From Karstenula rhodostoma CBS 690.94 (Eukaryota; Ascomycota; Dothideomycetes; Pleosporales; Didymosphaeriaceae): a DNA stretch of 64,000 nt. The notes under the pieces were generated by a model. That model worked only from the letters and a program-made list of their open reading frames with translations, did not search any database and was not told where the DNA came from. The stretch covers positions 399,375 through 463,374 of the forward strand of contig MU001505.1 in assembly GCA_010093485.1 (NCBI GenBank), in the 5' to 3' direction. The position numbers and the translations under genes were made by a program. Positions 1-9,171 of the stretch are shown here, piece after piece; within the stretch, counting starts at the first letter, position 1, and the number at the start of each line of letters is the position of its first letter.

Positions 1-35
1 CCCCTTGCCCCTCCCTCGTTCACCGCAGGCACGGG

Positions 36-56
36 CAGGCAGGCAGGCAGGCAGCT
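36..56. repeat. GGCA microsatellite
   Basis: Short run of GGCA tetranucleotides near the left edge, inside a pyrimidine-rich stretch that looks like a promoter or 5' leader rather than coding sequence. No function is inferred. Confidence 0.7.
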
Positions 57-923
57 CAACAAGACCTACAAGACTCTGCCTGCCCCTCTCCGACCTCCAT
101 CTCCTCAACTTCATACTTTTTTCAACTTCATGCTCTTCTCAACTTCACACTCTCCTCCTCTTTGAGTCGGGTTTCGCGCCCGCCGGCCTGTCCTCCACCA
201 CCTTTGCGAGCTCGGCTGAGCCCTTTAGCATCCTGGAGACCTCCTCCTGCTCGCTGCGTTGCCACGGTGCTTCTTGCAGTCACCGACAGTGACAGGCGAC
301 TCGGCGCTCGCGTCGAGGGCCTTGAGCACCAACACCAACCCCGTAAGTAGCACCCGCCTGCCCTTTCCCTAGCTCTTGCAGTATCTCGAGCGGGGCGCTA
401 ACAGCTCGATCCTCCCAGACACCGCACAACATCACGGCTCTGCCTGCCCAACTCCTCAGCCAGGTCAAGGCAGGCCAGTAAACCAACAAAGCACCTTCGA
501 TGAGATTGGCAATGCCGACGACGTCGATGCGGCGACACGCGCAGCAGGGCAACTATCTATGCTCGCTCACTCGACTGAGTCCTCTCCGCTCGGAGCTTGG
601 CCTGGCCGGCCAACACATGACACACCGAGATAAGATCGTCAAGAGCTTCAACGTCCGTAGCACAATCACGCTGCGCTCCATGTTCAAAGAGGTCGAGCGG
701 GTAAGTTGACTCTCTGCACACCTTGGTCTCGCTGACGTTGTTTCGAAAGAGTCGCAATCGACCCGGATAGAGGGGGTTTACTCTTCGGCCGCACTTTCTT
801 CTCATAAGATGCTGCTGTGTTAACAAATACCCCTCCATGATTGCCGTCGACGACTGGAGGTACAGGCAGCTCTTGTCGTCGATGGTCTCGAATTGATGTT
901 CACCCTCGATAACATTCCTTCGG

Positions 924-937
924 GTAGACATCTATTA
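924..937 (+). repeat. junction motif GTAGACATCTATTA, copy A
   Basis: First of three copies of GTAGACATCTATTA (also at 1335-1348 and 1704-1717). This copy and the third share extra flanking sequence: CCTTCGG before, and an AGGCTGG-containing tail after. The motif falls between recognisable gene fragments. Confidence 0.7.
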
Positions 938-1334
938 CCAGCCCAGGCTGGCTGGCTTCTCTTCTGCAGCTTTGGAGCTGCACCATTTGACGGCTTCGAT
1001 CCGGACATGATGGCTGCTATGGTAAGCCTCAACCTTAGGGGAGCTGGAAATGCCGCCGGAAATGCAAACCTCCGATGCAGATGCTGTACTCTCCGTCCCA
1101 CAACCAGTTCTCCAACACCCCGCTTCTCTTCGCGTGGCACCGACAACCGATGCTCAGCATGTCGGCCATCAATCATGACTTGACCACCCCTCGCGGCAGT
1201 GTGCAGACAAGCTCATCGTTGGGAAATACTTGTTCTGCTATTGTCATTTGGACAATGACACCTTTTCCTTCAAGTAAGTCGTACATCGATTTGTGCTTCG
1301 TGCTCCTGTTTCTGACCTCCAATGAAGCCTCCTG

Positions 1335-1348
1335 GTAGACATCTATTA
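1335..1348 (+). repeat. junction motif GTAGACATCTATTA, copy B
   Basis: Second copy. It is followed at about 1370 by a CTTGACCACC(G/C)CTCGCGGCAGT block that also occurs near 1180, and it lies just upstream of the Dbp5-like fragment. Confidence 0.7.
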
Positions 1349-1423
1349 TCATTTCGGGCATCAAACCCGACTTGACCACCGCTCGCGGCAGTCGCGCCGG
1401 CCCTCAGATCACTTCGCCGTGTG

Positions 1424-1660
1424 CTCCTCAAGTTCTACGGTCTCATGTCCCAGGTCTCCTCGATCATCTTCGCGCCGAAGAAGCAGACCGCAGCAGAGCC
1501 TAAGGCACGCATGGCGACGGACGGACACAAGGTTGCTCAGCTTAGTAGCAACCTGGAGGGAGATGCCCGAGATAGATTTATCGACGCATTGAGTTCGGGC
1601 GAGGCCAAGGTCCTGATCACTACTAAGGCCCTTGCTCGTGGTATCGATGTCCAGTTCAAG
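1424..1660 (+). pseudogene. Dbp5-like DEAD-box helicase fragment
   Basis: About 80 codons in one frame read like the helicase C-terminal domain of the mRNA-export helicase Dbp5. Visible marks are a region like YGLMSQVSSIIFA, then DGHKVAQLSSNLEGDARDRF, and the motif V/VI region KVLITTKALARGIDV. The intact family has the N-terminal Q motif, the DEAD box and the rest of the C-terminal RecA domain; none is found nearby. The flanks change abruptly, with the repeated GTAGACATCTATTA module within about 100 bp on both sides. It is therefore an isolated exon-sized fragment and not a gene. The family call is good; assignment to Dbp5 over a close DEAD-box relative is an inference. Confidence 0.7.
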
Positions 1661-1703
1661 ATCCAAGCCAGAGGCACCCATATTGTCCAGTTGAAGCCTT
1701 CGG

Positions 1704-1717
1704 GTAGACATCTATTA
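1704..1717 (+). repeat. junction motif GTAGACATCTATTA, copy C
   Basis: Third copy, directly after the Dbp5-like fragment. A block at about 1735-1760 (CGCGG.AG.CGCGCCGG) also follows copy B near 1383. Confidence 0.7.
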
Positions 1718-2031
1718 CTAGTCTAGGCTGGTAGCTCCTCGCGGTAGCCGCGCCGGTTGCCATTGGTAACCTGGAGATGCCTGGGGAAAGGTCATCGACG
1801 CAACTCTAGTGCGACCTGGATACAACAGGCTGGCCGGCAACTCTACAATAGACGACAGCGTTAGCGGTACCGAAGCAGAGTTTCGGGTAGAGCTGTCCGC
1901 ATCAAGATCAGCAACACAGCCCGACAGAGGATAGCATCCCCACCATCCTGAGCCCCATGTCCACCACCAGCTCCGAGAAGACGACAACGATGGGTTCGGG
2001 AGCGGCAGAACAACATTGATTAGGAACACGG

Positions 2032-2090
2032 CTGCAGATCAGCTAGCCGACGTCCAGGAGCAGCATCCGGAAGATCTTTTCAATCTTATG
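2032..2090 (+). repeat. dispersed repeat of about 58 bp, copy 1
   Basis: Begins near CTGCAGATCAGCTAGC and runs through AGCAGCATCCGGAAGAT. A diverged second copy sits at about 2446-2504. Both are followed further on by a shared TTCATCCAAAGCCTATG block (about 2232 and 2519), so a larger segment may have been duplicated. Confidence 0.65.
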
Positions 2091-2445
2091 CTGGAGACCA
2101 GCTATTGCCGGAGTATCAGAAAGAGATAACTCTCGGCTTTCGACGATAGAATCGAGGGCAAGAGTCGCAGTACGATTGTACTGGTATGCAGTCCTCCTGG
2201 TGTGGGCAGGGCTCTTGCCGTACCGTTCCATCATTCATCCAAAGCCTATGTCGACGGGCTTTCCGGGTAGCCGGAAAGTATGCCGATTGGGGGGAACTGC
2301 TTTCGGAACCGGGGTACTCAACGTATCTATTCCCTACTACTGTGGAACACGACCGATAACCCAACTCCGAGCGTTCCCCCTTCACACCACCTTAAAGTGG
2401 AGGAAGTCAAGGAGAGGCTCACCGAGCGGGGAGCACTTGGAACGC

Positions 2446-2504
2446 GACTGCAGATCAGCTAGCAAACGTCCAGAAGCAGCATCCGGAAGATTTGTTCAAT
2501 TTTT
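2446..2504 (+). repeat. dispersed repeat of about 58 bp, copy 2
   Basis: Diverged copy of the repeat at about 2032-2090, with mostly single-base differences. It has the same relation to the downstream TTCATCCAAAGCCTATG block. Confidence 0.65.
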
Positions 2505-2979
2505 CGGCTGTGCGTTGTTCATCCAAAGCCTATGAAGTCTTTGCAGTGGGATGTACAGAAGTACCACCTACTCTCTGGACGCGAGCCCAATCGGTATTGA
2601 GGCTGTGCGGCTAGAGAGTACAGAATAAGCTGCAGCAAGATGGTCGCGCGAAGATTAGCCACAATCTGGGTTGTCAACTATCTTGGGGTCTGCCACTTCT
2701 TCCGAGTGAGGCCCAGCACACGGCGAGTCCGCCCGGCAATGTGGAGATGCCTCCACCTCTCCAGCTCGAGGTGCGAGATGTGGCGCTTCACCGTTCGAAC
2801 ACAACCTCAACTTGTCTCAGCCTAGTATGGCTACTCGCGAAGATCTTCCTGATGTTCATGGCCATTCTCCGAGAGATCTGAGCCCCATCGGTATCCTCAA
2901 GACTGGAGTAGAGGTCAAGCTGCCACACCGTGACAGATGGTCTAAGTTCTAACGTTCGATCGACGGGCGTAGGGCCGGG

Positions 2980-3112
2980 TGGAGTCGACTCCTGTCGGTG
3001 TCATTGTTGGCCTCTTCTCGGCCATCTCACAACCTGCAGTGCAAAAGTTCTGCAACGACATGGAGTCGACTCCCGTCGGTGTCATTGTTGGTTTTTTGTC
3101 GGTCATCTCACC
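2980..3112 (+). repeat. tandem repeat, about 83-bp period
   Basis: GGAGTCGACTCC(T/C)GTCGGTG and the following 30 or so bases occur at about 2980 and again at about 3062. A shorter echo of GCCGTCGGTGTCA appears near 3577. Both copies sit in the degenerate region, and no coding meaning is assigned. Confidence 0.65.
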
Positions 3113-3639
3113 CGGGTTATCAACTACCCCAATCACCTCTCCTCCGAGTCCCGGCCGAATTGCGCTCATCGTCGCGTGTTTTGGGGAAACAACAGATGTC
3201 TCTCGATGAAATTTTCGCTCCAGCTGCGAGCCAAAAGACCAGTGGGTAACAAAGCTGGTGCAACACCTACGCCTACACCAATAGCGCTCAAACCAGCTAG
3301 ACGCACGCAACACAGCTGCGTAAGCTACTATAAGAAGCAAAACAGCACAAAGTACTGTTCTTGGTGGTGTACTTGCAAGTTTTTCCATCGCCTGAATGCC
3401 GCAAACTCTACAGATATCGAAGCCCACGGATGGCTAGCCACCAATAGCTTCTTGGCCAGAAAGATTGCTGGCCAGGGCCATCGCCCAGAAGGACGCGAAG
3501 TAGGTCGTCGCTGGGCAGGGGCTGATACAGCAATGGAGATGACTGCCCGCGGACCTACCAAACCGACGAAACTCGCTGCCGTCGGTGTCAATAGGTTTGC
3601 AAGCGACTACACCGAGGAAGATTCCGGGTGCCGCAAAAC

Positions 3640-3957
3640 TCTAAAAAACTTCAACTCAGTGTTGCAGATGATCGTCCTAGGTTCAAGAAGACCAACATGG
3701 AGGATCTCTCCGATGTCGGGGACAACGTTCTCTTGCAACCTGACCTCTTCTCTCCACGTTCCCCCAGTCCCATCAGGGCGTATATGGATGGCGAAAAGAC
3801 CGATGAGGACATCGACCTGGAACAGAGCAATGAAACCCATGGCTGGGGTGGCTCCATCCCACGCTTCAACACAGAAGCTCTGAGCCGCCGGCATTCTATT
3901 GCCCACTACGGCAGCAACCTTGCGTCTACCTTCTCCCAACCCTCCCTCGGCAATATG
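3640..3957 (+). other. unidentified exon-like open stretch
   Basis: About 105 codons without a stop. The translation is protein-like: charged, with DLSDVGDNVLLQPDLFSPRS, SPSPIRAYMDGEKTDEDID and RFNTEALSRRHS segments. It looks like part of a regulatory or linker region of a larger conserved protein. I do not recognise the family. The flanks do not continue the frame convincingly. I read it as another captured fragment, with low certainty. Confidence 0.35.
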
Positions 3958-4099
3958 TGAGCAACAGTCTTTCAGCTATTTGCGCATCGGAGTTATAAAA
4001 TATAGCCTGGTTGCATCATTCCGAGAAATCTGTCGTAAAGCCTCACCGAGGCGCTGGGCCGCCTGTCAGCCCTGTGGAAAGGTTCTACCCCAGTTGCAG

Positions 4100-4318
4100 A
4101 CTTTGGCCTCTTTAGTCGACGTATCATCAACACGTTACGTTGATGAAAAACCGCGTATCAAAATGTACGAGGACGATAATGGCGAATTGAGGGGCAATGT
4201 GCTCGTCATCTACTTCAAGAAGGAGTCCATTCAGCAAGCCGTGATGCGTATCGACGGTTGTCTACCGCGAGACCAGCTCATCCTGATCAACAGAACCTGT
4301 CGTCGAATACAGTCATGA
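4100..4318 (+). pseudogene. Cus2/HTATSF1-like RNA-binding fragment
   Basis: One frame contains KPRIKMYEDDNGELRGNVLV followed by IYFKKESIQQAVMRIDG. This matches the RRM pattern of the U2 snRNP assembly factor Cus2 (human HTATSF1): G-P-RIK-Y-D, G-KGDALV-YFK-ESV and so on. The match ends in stops at about 4318, and neither the first RRM nor the UHM end is present. It is a fragment of a splicing-factor gene among unrelated fragments. The family match is by motif only. Confidence 0.55.
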
Positions 4319-4406
4319 CCTCAACTTCCCATGGAGGACATTGTTGACCCAGGACCACCTCCTGCCCAAGCACCTCGAGGATGAGGAAGATGGTGGCAAA
4401 GACGAA

Positions 4407-4463
4407 AATGGCGACCAGCTAGAAGACGTGATGTGGCAGCGAATCCTCTAGCTGGTCGCCATT
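4407..4463. repeat. 17-bp perfect inverted repeat
   Basis: AATGGCGACCAGCTAGA at 4407-4423 is repeated in reverse complement at 4447-4463 with a 23-bp spacer. It could form a hairpin or mark a local inversion at a fragment junction. It lies just after the Cus2-like fragment. Confidence 0.75.
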
Positions 4464-5189
4464 CTCAGCCATGTTGATCCAGCGCGCAGGGCAATGCTGG
4501 AGAGCGTCGATCCAGATGAGCGAGAGGATGCACTGGTGCAGTTGCAGGTCGAACTTATCGACCAAGTGGGATCTTCGCGCCTAAGATCTCCGCGTCCAGT
4601 CCGGGACTGGATGTCCCTGAAGACATTCCTGGATCGCGTGTGCTTCGGAACCTACGACTTCATTTACCTCCGGGTTGACTTCAGATCCGGATGTCGGGTT
4701 GTCTTCTCAAGAATTATATCCCCCTTAATGTGGCATTGGGCCAAGCTCAATCCGACCCAATACCATATCGATGTCAGTAATTTCAACGACTTGATGAACC
4801 GATGAAATCCCTTCGGGGCCAGCAAATACGACCCCTTCTCGCATCAACTCTCTGGTTTCCCCGTCCAGAATCCCTATCAGATGCAGCAATGGGAACAGCA
4901 GTACCTGAACTCGGAGACTTGGAACCGGTCTTCATCCACCAACGCCGACGTCGGTTACTGGAGGCTTGAAGCGCAAGGCGGAAGTTTTGGATGAAGCTGT
5001 CGAAGGCAGCCAGAGTCCCAAGAAACAAATGCGATTCCGCATTGGAGGCCCTGTTGCGTTTGGAGGGCGATCAGGACCATAAAGTAGTGTCTAACGCGTG
5101 GGGTCCTGGGGGACAGAGCACCCCTTGAAGAGGATGGTCTTCGGGTCTCCGATTGTTGTAATGCCAGGTCTCCACCATCGGTCATCCAA

Positions 5190-5335
5190 AGCAACCGCTC
5201 TGCGGGCCTCGAGTCTGCAGTTCGACAACACACGCATCGTTAGCGGTGGGTCCGACGGCCGTGTGTTTGCAATTCGACAACACACGCATCGTTAACGGCG
5301 GTCGGAGTGCTCGACTCTGGAATGTTGGAAGTATC
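5190..5335 (+). pseudogene. Cdc4-like WD-repeat fragments
   Basis: Two tandem stretches read LQFDNTRIVSGGSDGRV and LQFDNTRIVNGG followed by ARLWNVGS. This is the characteristic start of WD40 blades in the F-box/WD protein family (Cdc4, MetR/SconB: LQFDD-KIVSGS-D-V-VW). The DNA repeats CGACAACACACGCATCGTTA twice, about 65 bp apart. Frame shifts lie between the pieces, and no propeller or F-box is present. It is a remnant of a WD gene. Confidence 0.55.
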
Positions 5336-5429
5336 AGCATCCATGCCTGCTGGACTTGTTCTTCGGCAGGTTCGAGCCACTCATTCACCGATGGGCGGAG
5401 CTGCAGATTGCTATTCCAAGGTCGGAGAT

Positions 5430-6002
5430 GCGACTGAGGAGGATCTGACCACCAAGGAGCATGATAGTCCCCTGTTGGACATCGTTGTCAAAGAGATCAA
5501 AGATCTCATTGACACGTCGCAACTCATCATAGACAAGCGCGTCATGCGTCGCCACAGAGATGAAGGTGTCCTTTTATATTATGGGCTCGTCCAAGATGAG
5601 TTCGGTACAGTGGTTACTACGAAAGAAGTATCTTCACAGCACCTTGCTAAATTGCAAGGAAAAGTGTGGCACGAGCTTCCATTGATGGTGGCAATGACTG
5701 CTAAAGGAGTAGACGGCGAAGCCACAAATCCTGGACACGTGTACGGGGTGGAGATCAATTATGTTGCTGTGCAGTCCTCCAGATGTGGGCAAGACGCTCG
5801 CTGCGAGGGCGACGCAGCTCAGTCCGAAGAGCCCGAGGACCCATGCGAGCCGGGCATGAAGACGGGAATCGAGGATTTATATTCCGGCAAAGAAGATAAA
5901 GGGCCTGTACACTGGCAAATAAGACAAAAAGGACCGTTATCAATGGCAAGATGCCATCCCGGACGATTTGGGTGTCGCGGTGGAGAAGGAAACCACCGAT
6001 GA
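5430..6002 (+). other. unidentified exon-like open stretch
   Basis: A long open frame whose first 110 codons look like real protein, with segments such as LLDIVVKEIKDLIDTSQLII and LQGKVWHELPLMVAMTAKG, then a less protein-like tail. No start, intron or family can be recognised. It follows the WD fragments directly, so it is probably another fragment of the mosaic. Confidence 0.35.
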
Positions 6003-6259
6003 CGATAATCAAGCGGTCCAGGTTCCACGAGATGGATCCGGTATTAAGGTCTGGGAGGTCCCTTTGGAGTGTGTTTTGCTATGAATGACCGAGGAAGACG
6101 GGAGTCTGTTGGGCTGGGTAACCCGAGGAGCCGGCTCTGTACAGGAGCGGCGTGATATTCCGAGGAAAACGATGTGCAAAAAGCTCTAGCTCTTGAAATG
6201 TATCGTATATCTCTAGCCCCGGGCTTCCGGTGTGCCTTGCAATCGTGATGGTGATGTCG

Positions 6260-6540
6260 CGCTAGATGAGCTTGGTGCCATTGAGGTAAGTTTGTTGAGA
6301 GGAGCCATCATCCGTAAGCATGCTGACTTGAGGCATCCGAGGGCCTCTGGTTGTATTCATACCACCCGCAGTCTTCAATGGAGTTCTGGAGGTGCTTGAG
6401 GGAAGCTGGATTGATCGATTCGACGCCGAATTCTCATGCAAGGTCCAGTCCCTACATCCTTGCGCCACCAAATTACGACCCGGACGATCCGCGTTCCCGG
6501 AACTTTAATCGGACATCGTTCTCTTCGCCTCCAGATGTAT
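6260..6540 (+). other. unidentified exon-like remnant
   Basis: One frame contains SSMEFWRCLREAGLIDSTP and PNYDPDDPRSRNFNRTSFSS, which look like conserved protein, preceded by a possible GTAAGT...AG intron at about 6280-6333. The frame cannot be extended to a gene on either side. No family recognised. Confidence 0.3.
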
Positions 6541-6700
6541 GTATAGCTTCCACCGAGGGCTTCACGGCTACCAGGACAAACCCAGCAGGCCTAGCCCACC
6601 CTGCTTCTGTACGATATCGCGTTGAGGGGCTTTCCGATGGGCGCATGAGAACCCGCAAGCTCCCTTGCCTGCTGTGGGGTCATATAAGACTCTTATATTG

Positions 6701-7965
6701 CGCTCTAAGGCAGGTCTGCTGCTCTCGGTGTGTGTTTGTCGTGCTCGACAGGCGGCGGAGGGAGAGGCGGTGAGGGGCGACGAGAGAGGACGGATCGGCG
6801 ATGACGCTGGCACTCTTGCGCAACACCGCAAAGCGGCTGTTGTGGTCGAAAGTTCGTTCTGGATGTCGAGGAAAAGCTGAGAGTGGTGTTCCCGATTGGC
6901 GGTGTGGAGGGGCTGCTGTGAGGAAGTCAGTCAAACTTGAAAGGGGGGTAGCAAGCCGCGCAGCAAACCGAAGGCCGAGATTGTAGTAGCGGAGCCGAAG
7001 AGATGAACAGCCACGGTACAATCGCCGCCGCCGGACTATTGCTCTGGTGGTCACGGATGTTGCTGCTATGAAACGCCTTGCACGCCTTGTTCCGCGGTTT
7101 CGATTGAAAAGGCAGAAAACGTACTCGGAGGTGCGGCGAGGAGCTCAGGCCAGAAAGAAGATAAGAAGGAAAAGATAAGGAAGAGACAGGGCGGAACAGC
7201 TTTGACGTGCCTCCTAGTTCGTGGGTGGCGTGCAGCTGATGAGCACGTAGAGGCTTCGGCCGTGGTCACGCAAACGGTTTGTTGCGGGACTCGGCCACCC
7301 ACGTCGAATGAACAGGCCTGCCACCGGCTGCCGGAGCATACAAAGGCCAGCCATAATAGACCCGCCGCTTTTATTGACTAGGCAAAGAAACGGGAAAAAG
7401 CTTGATGAAGGTTATGCTACCCTCGATCTAAGATTGACGCCCCAGTACCTACTCCCACGCAATGCCACCGCAATGGCGTGGTCGAAGAAGGTCCAAGAAG
7501 ACCCACTGGGATGACTCGATGCTTGGATTCGGTCATTTTCTCAAAGTTCCCTTTTGATATATCCTAAAAGAGCTACAAACAGGTGTACAACAGGTCTCCT
7601 TGCTCATCAACGCTCCCTCTTCATCCCACCAACACTCCGTAGTATCCCCTGAGTTACCACTCGACTTGTTGTACTTATACGTGCTGTTATAACCTCTTGA
7701 GCCTCCGCTGGGTATCCTTGAGCGTATGGAGAGCAAGAGCTATTGCAACCAGCGCTGGCTGGGCTACAGGAGAGTGGTGAAGGCCAGAAGGCAGGCAGCG
7801 ACTCTCACTTTTCGTCCGTGCCCTCATATCCCGTGGCTATCGTACAAATACTAAGCTTTTACGACTCTTCCCCCCTCAGGACACCATCACCACAGTCCAC
7901 TCATCGTCTATCGGCCACAACCAGCAACACCACCACAACCACCAACCGCCTCCGACATCGCCAAG
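6701..7965. other. stretch without a supported gene
   Basis: No family match, no convincing exon chain and no repeat above background. The last 250 bp are C/A-rich (ACCACCACAACC-type) and probably form the promoter and leader of the small gene that starts at 7966. Confidence 0.5.
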
Positions 7966-8244
7966 ATGTCTTCCGCACCCGCACCCGCTCGCTCCGCCGC
8001 CGCCGCACCGCCTCCAGCGCTCCCCGCGCGCCCATCCCCACTCACCCGCCAGCAAGAGCGGGAGGGCCTGCTTCGCCGCGCCAACGCGGTCTTCCAAGAC
8101 TATGTGATGGCCTGGGGGGCCATTCCCCCTCCTGAGGACCTCTACCTCGCCCGCGTACGTACCTCCTCTGATTAGCGCTACAAAACAGCTTCACTAACCC
8201 CACTTTGCAATTTCTAGATCCACGAGCTCGTAGTACCGCCGTAG
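7966..8244 (+). CDS. small hypothetical protein, 71 aa, one intron
   Basis: Exons 7966-8154 and 8218-8244, joined across a 63-bp GTACGT...TTTCTAG intron, encode 71 residues. The N-terminus is Ala/Pro-rich (residues 1-27) and is followed by a charged, probably helical segment with REGLLRRANAVFQDYVMAWG and an ending IHELVVPP. The start has a good context (CCAAGATGTC) after a CAACACCACCACAACC leader. There is no signal peptide or membrane segment. I do not recognise the family. The splice site removes a nearby stop and yields a compact helix, so a real micro-protein is plausible. Confidence 0.5.
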
Positions 8245-9171
8245 GTGCTGTTCTCGCGCCTGGCTCCTGCGCAAGAAAGCGTCACCGCATTCAATTTTTC
8301 CCTGGAAAAGGGTGGGCGCAACAAGAATCCTCTTTCTGGGACTGCGGTGGGGCTTGTTGGGACGCATCCGTAGGAGTTCGACTTCTAATAGCGTTTGGGC
8401 TTGTGTTTTGGAGTTTGCGGAGGGGAGGGGAGTTCTTCTGCGTTGGATGAATACCCCGAATATCAGTGCCTGTTTGGCTTTATTCCTCTGCTTAGTTCGT
8501 CTTCGTTGATGTGTTTCGCTCTCACTGTTTGATTTGGTACCGTTTCTCGTATAAGATGTTTTCCAGAGCGGGTTTCGGTCCAGCCTACTCATGGGGAGTT
8601 TTTGTTTTGGACATGGCGGATATGCACGTCATTGTTGCTTTCTGTCACTGGAAAACAGTCGCCTCGCATCTATCTAGCTACTAGATCGTTGCAGTTACGC
8701 ACTAGTTGTCCCTGTGTGACAGCGACTCTCATGGAAACAAGTTGGCCATTCCTTCTACAGACCGCAAGCACCTCCACAGGGTCTTGTAAAGAGACAGGGT
8801 AGGCAGAAGCCATACGGATCAAGTATCGTAAATCATATTGAACTGATTCTGGATAATACAGTAGGAAACAATTACGACGTTGGGACCAATCCACAGCTTC
8901 ACCATTGGGCTTCCGGCGTTCGGTTGCTGGAGGCTTTCTTTTGTCGCATTCTCATCAGGGACTGGCTAAACTGCTTCAAGCTTCGGAATGTTTATACTTT
9001 TTATTCGTCACACAATCACTTCGAGAGGGCACTTAGTCTTCTCTTGCTCAGCTAGCATTCAAATTTTCTATCTATGTATACACGGGCATGTAAAGACACC
9101 AAGCCGAAAAAAACTCTTTCAGTACATGCTATTTTACCGACAGCCACCATATACCATCCAATGCACCCCTC
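8245..9171. other. stretch without a supported gene
   Basis: Probably the 3' UTR of the small upstream gene and the 3' UTR of the minus-strand UstYa-like gene. No exon chain, tRNA or repeat seen. Confidence 0.5.

Larger units (their letters stand above)
1..6700. other. mosaic of degenerate gene fragments, no intact gene
   Basis: No reading frame here gives a complete recognisable protein. Short stretches resemble exons of unrelated conserved genes (a Dbp5-like helicase near 1.4-1.66 kb, a Cus2/HTATSF1-like segment near 4.1-4.3 kb, WD repeats near 5.2-5.33 kb). They are separated by frame changes, stops and short direct or inverted repeats. CG dinucleotides remain common, so heavy repeat-induced point mutation is not the cause of decay. 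The layout resembles captured and shuffled gene pieces, or an old composite repeat, more than one decaying gene. A stretch near 650-705 reads smoothly into a GTAAGT donor-like site, as if it were an exon end. Confidence 0.6.

Noticed and set aside
2930..3883. Long open frame (317 codons) on the plus strand of the mosaic
   Set aside because: Composition is not protein-like, it runs across repeat copies and other fragments, and no family or intron pattern supports it.
1..6700. Repeat-induced point mutation as the cause of decay in the left mosaic
   Set aside because: CG dinucleotides and GC-rich codons remain abundant, and the breaks are junctions and indels instead of dense C-to-T changes.
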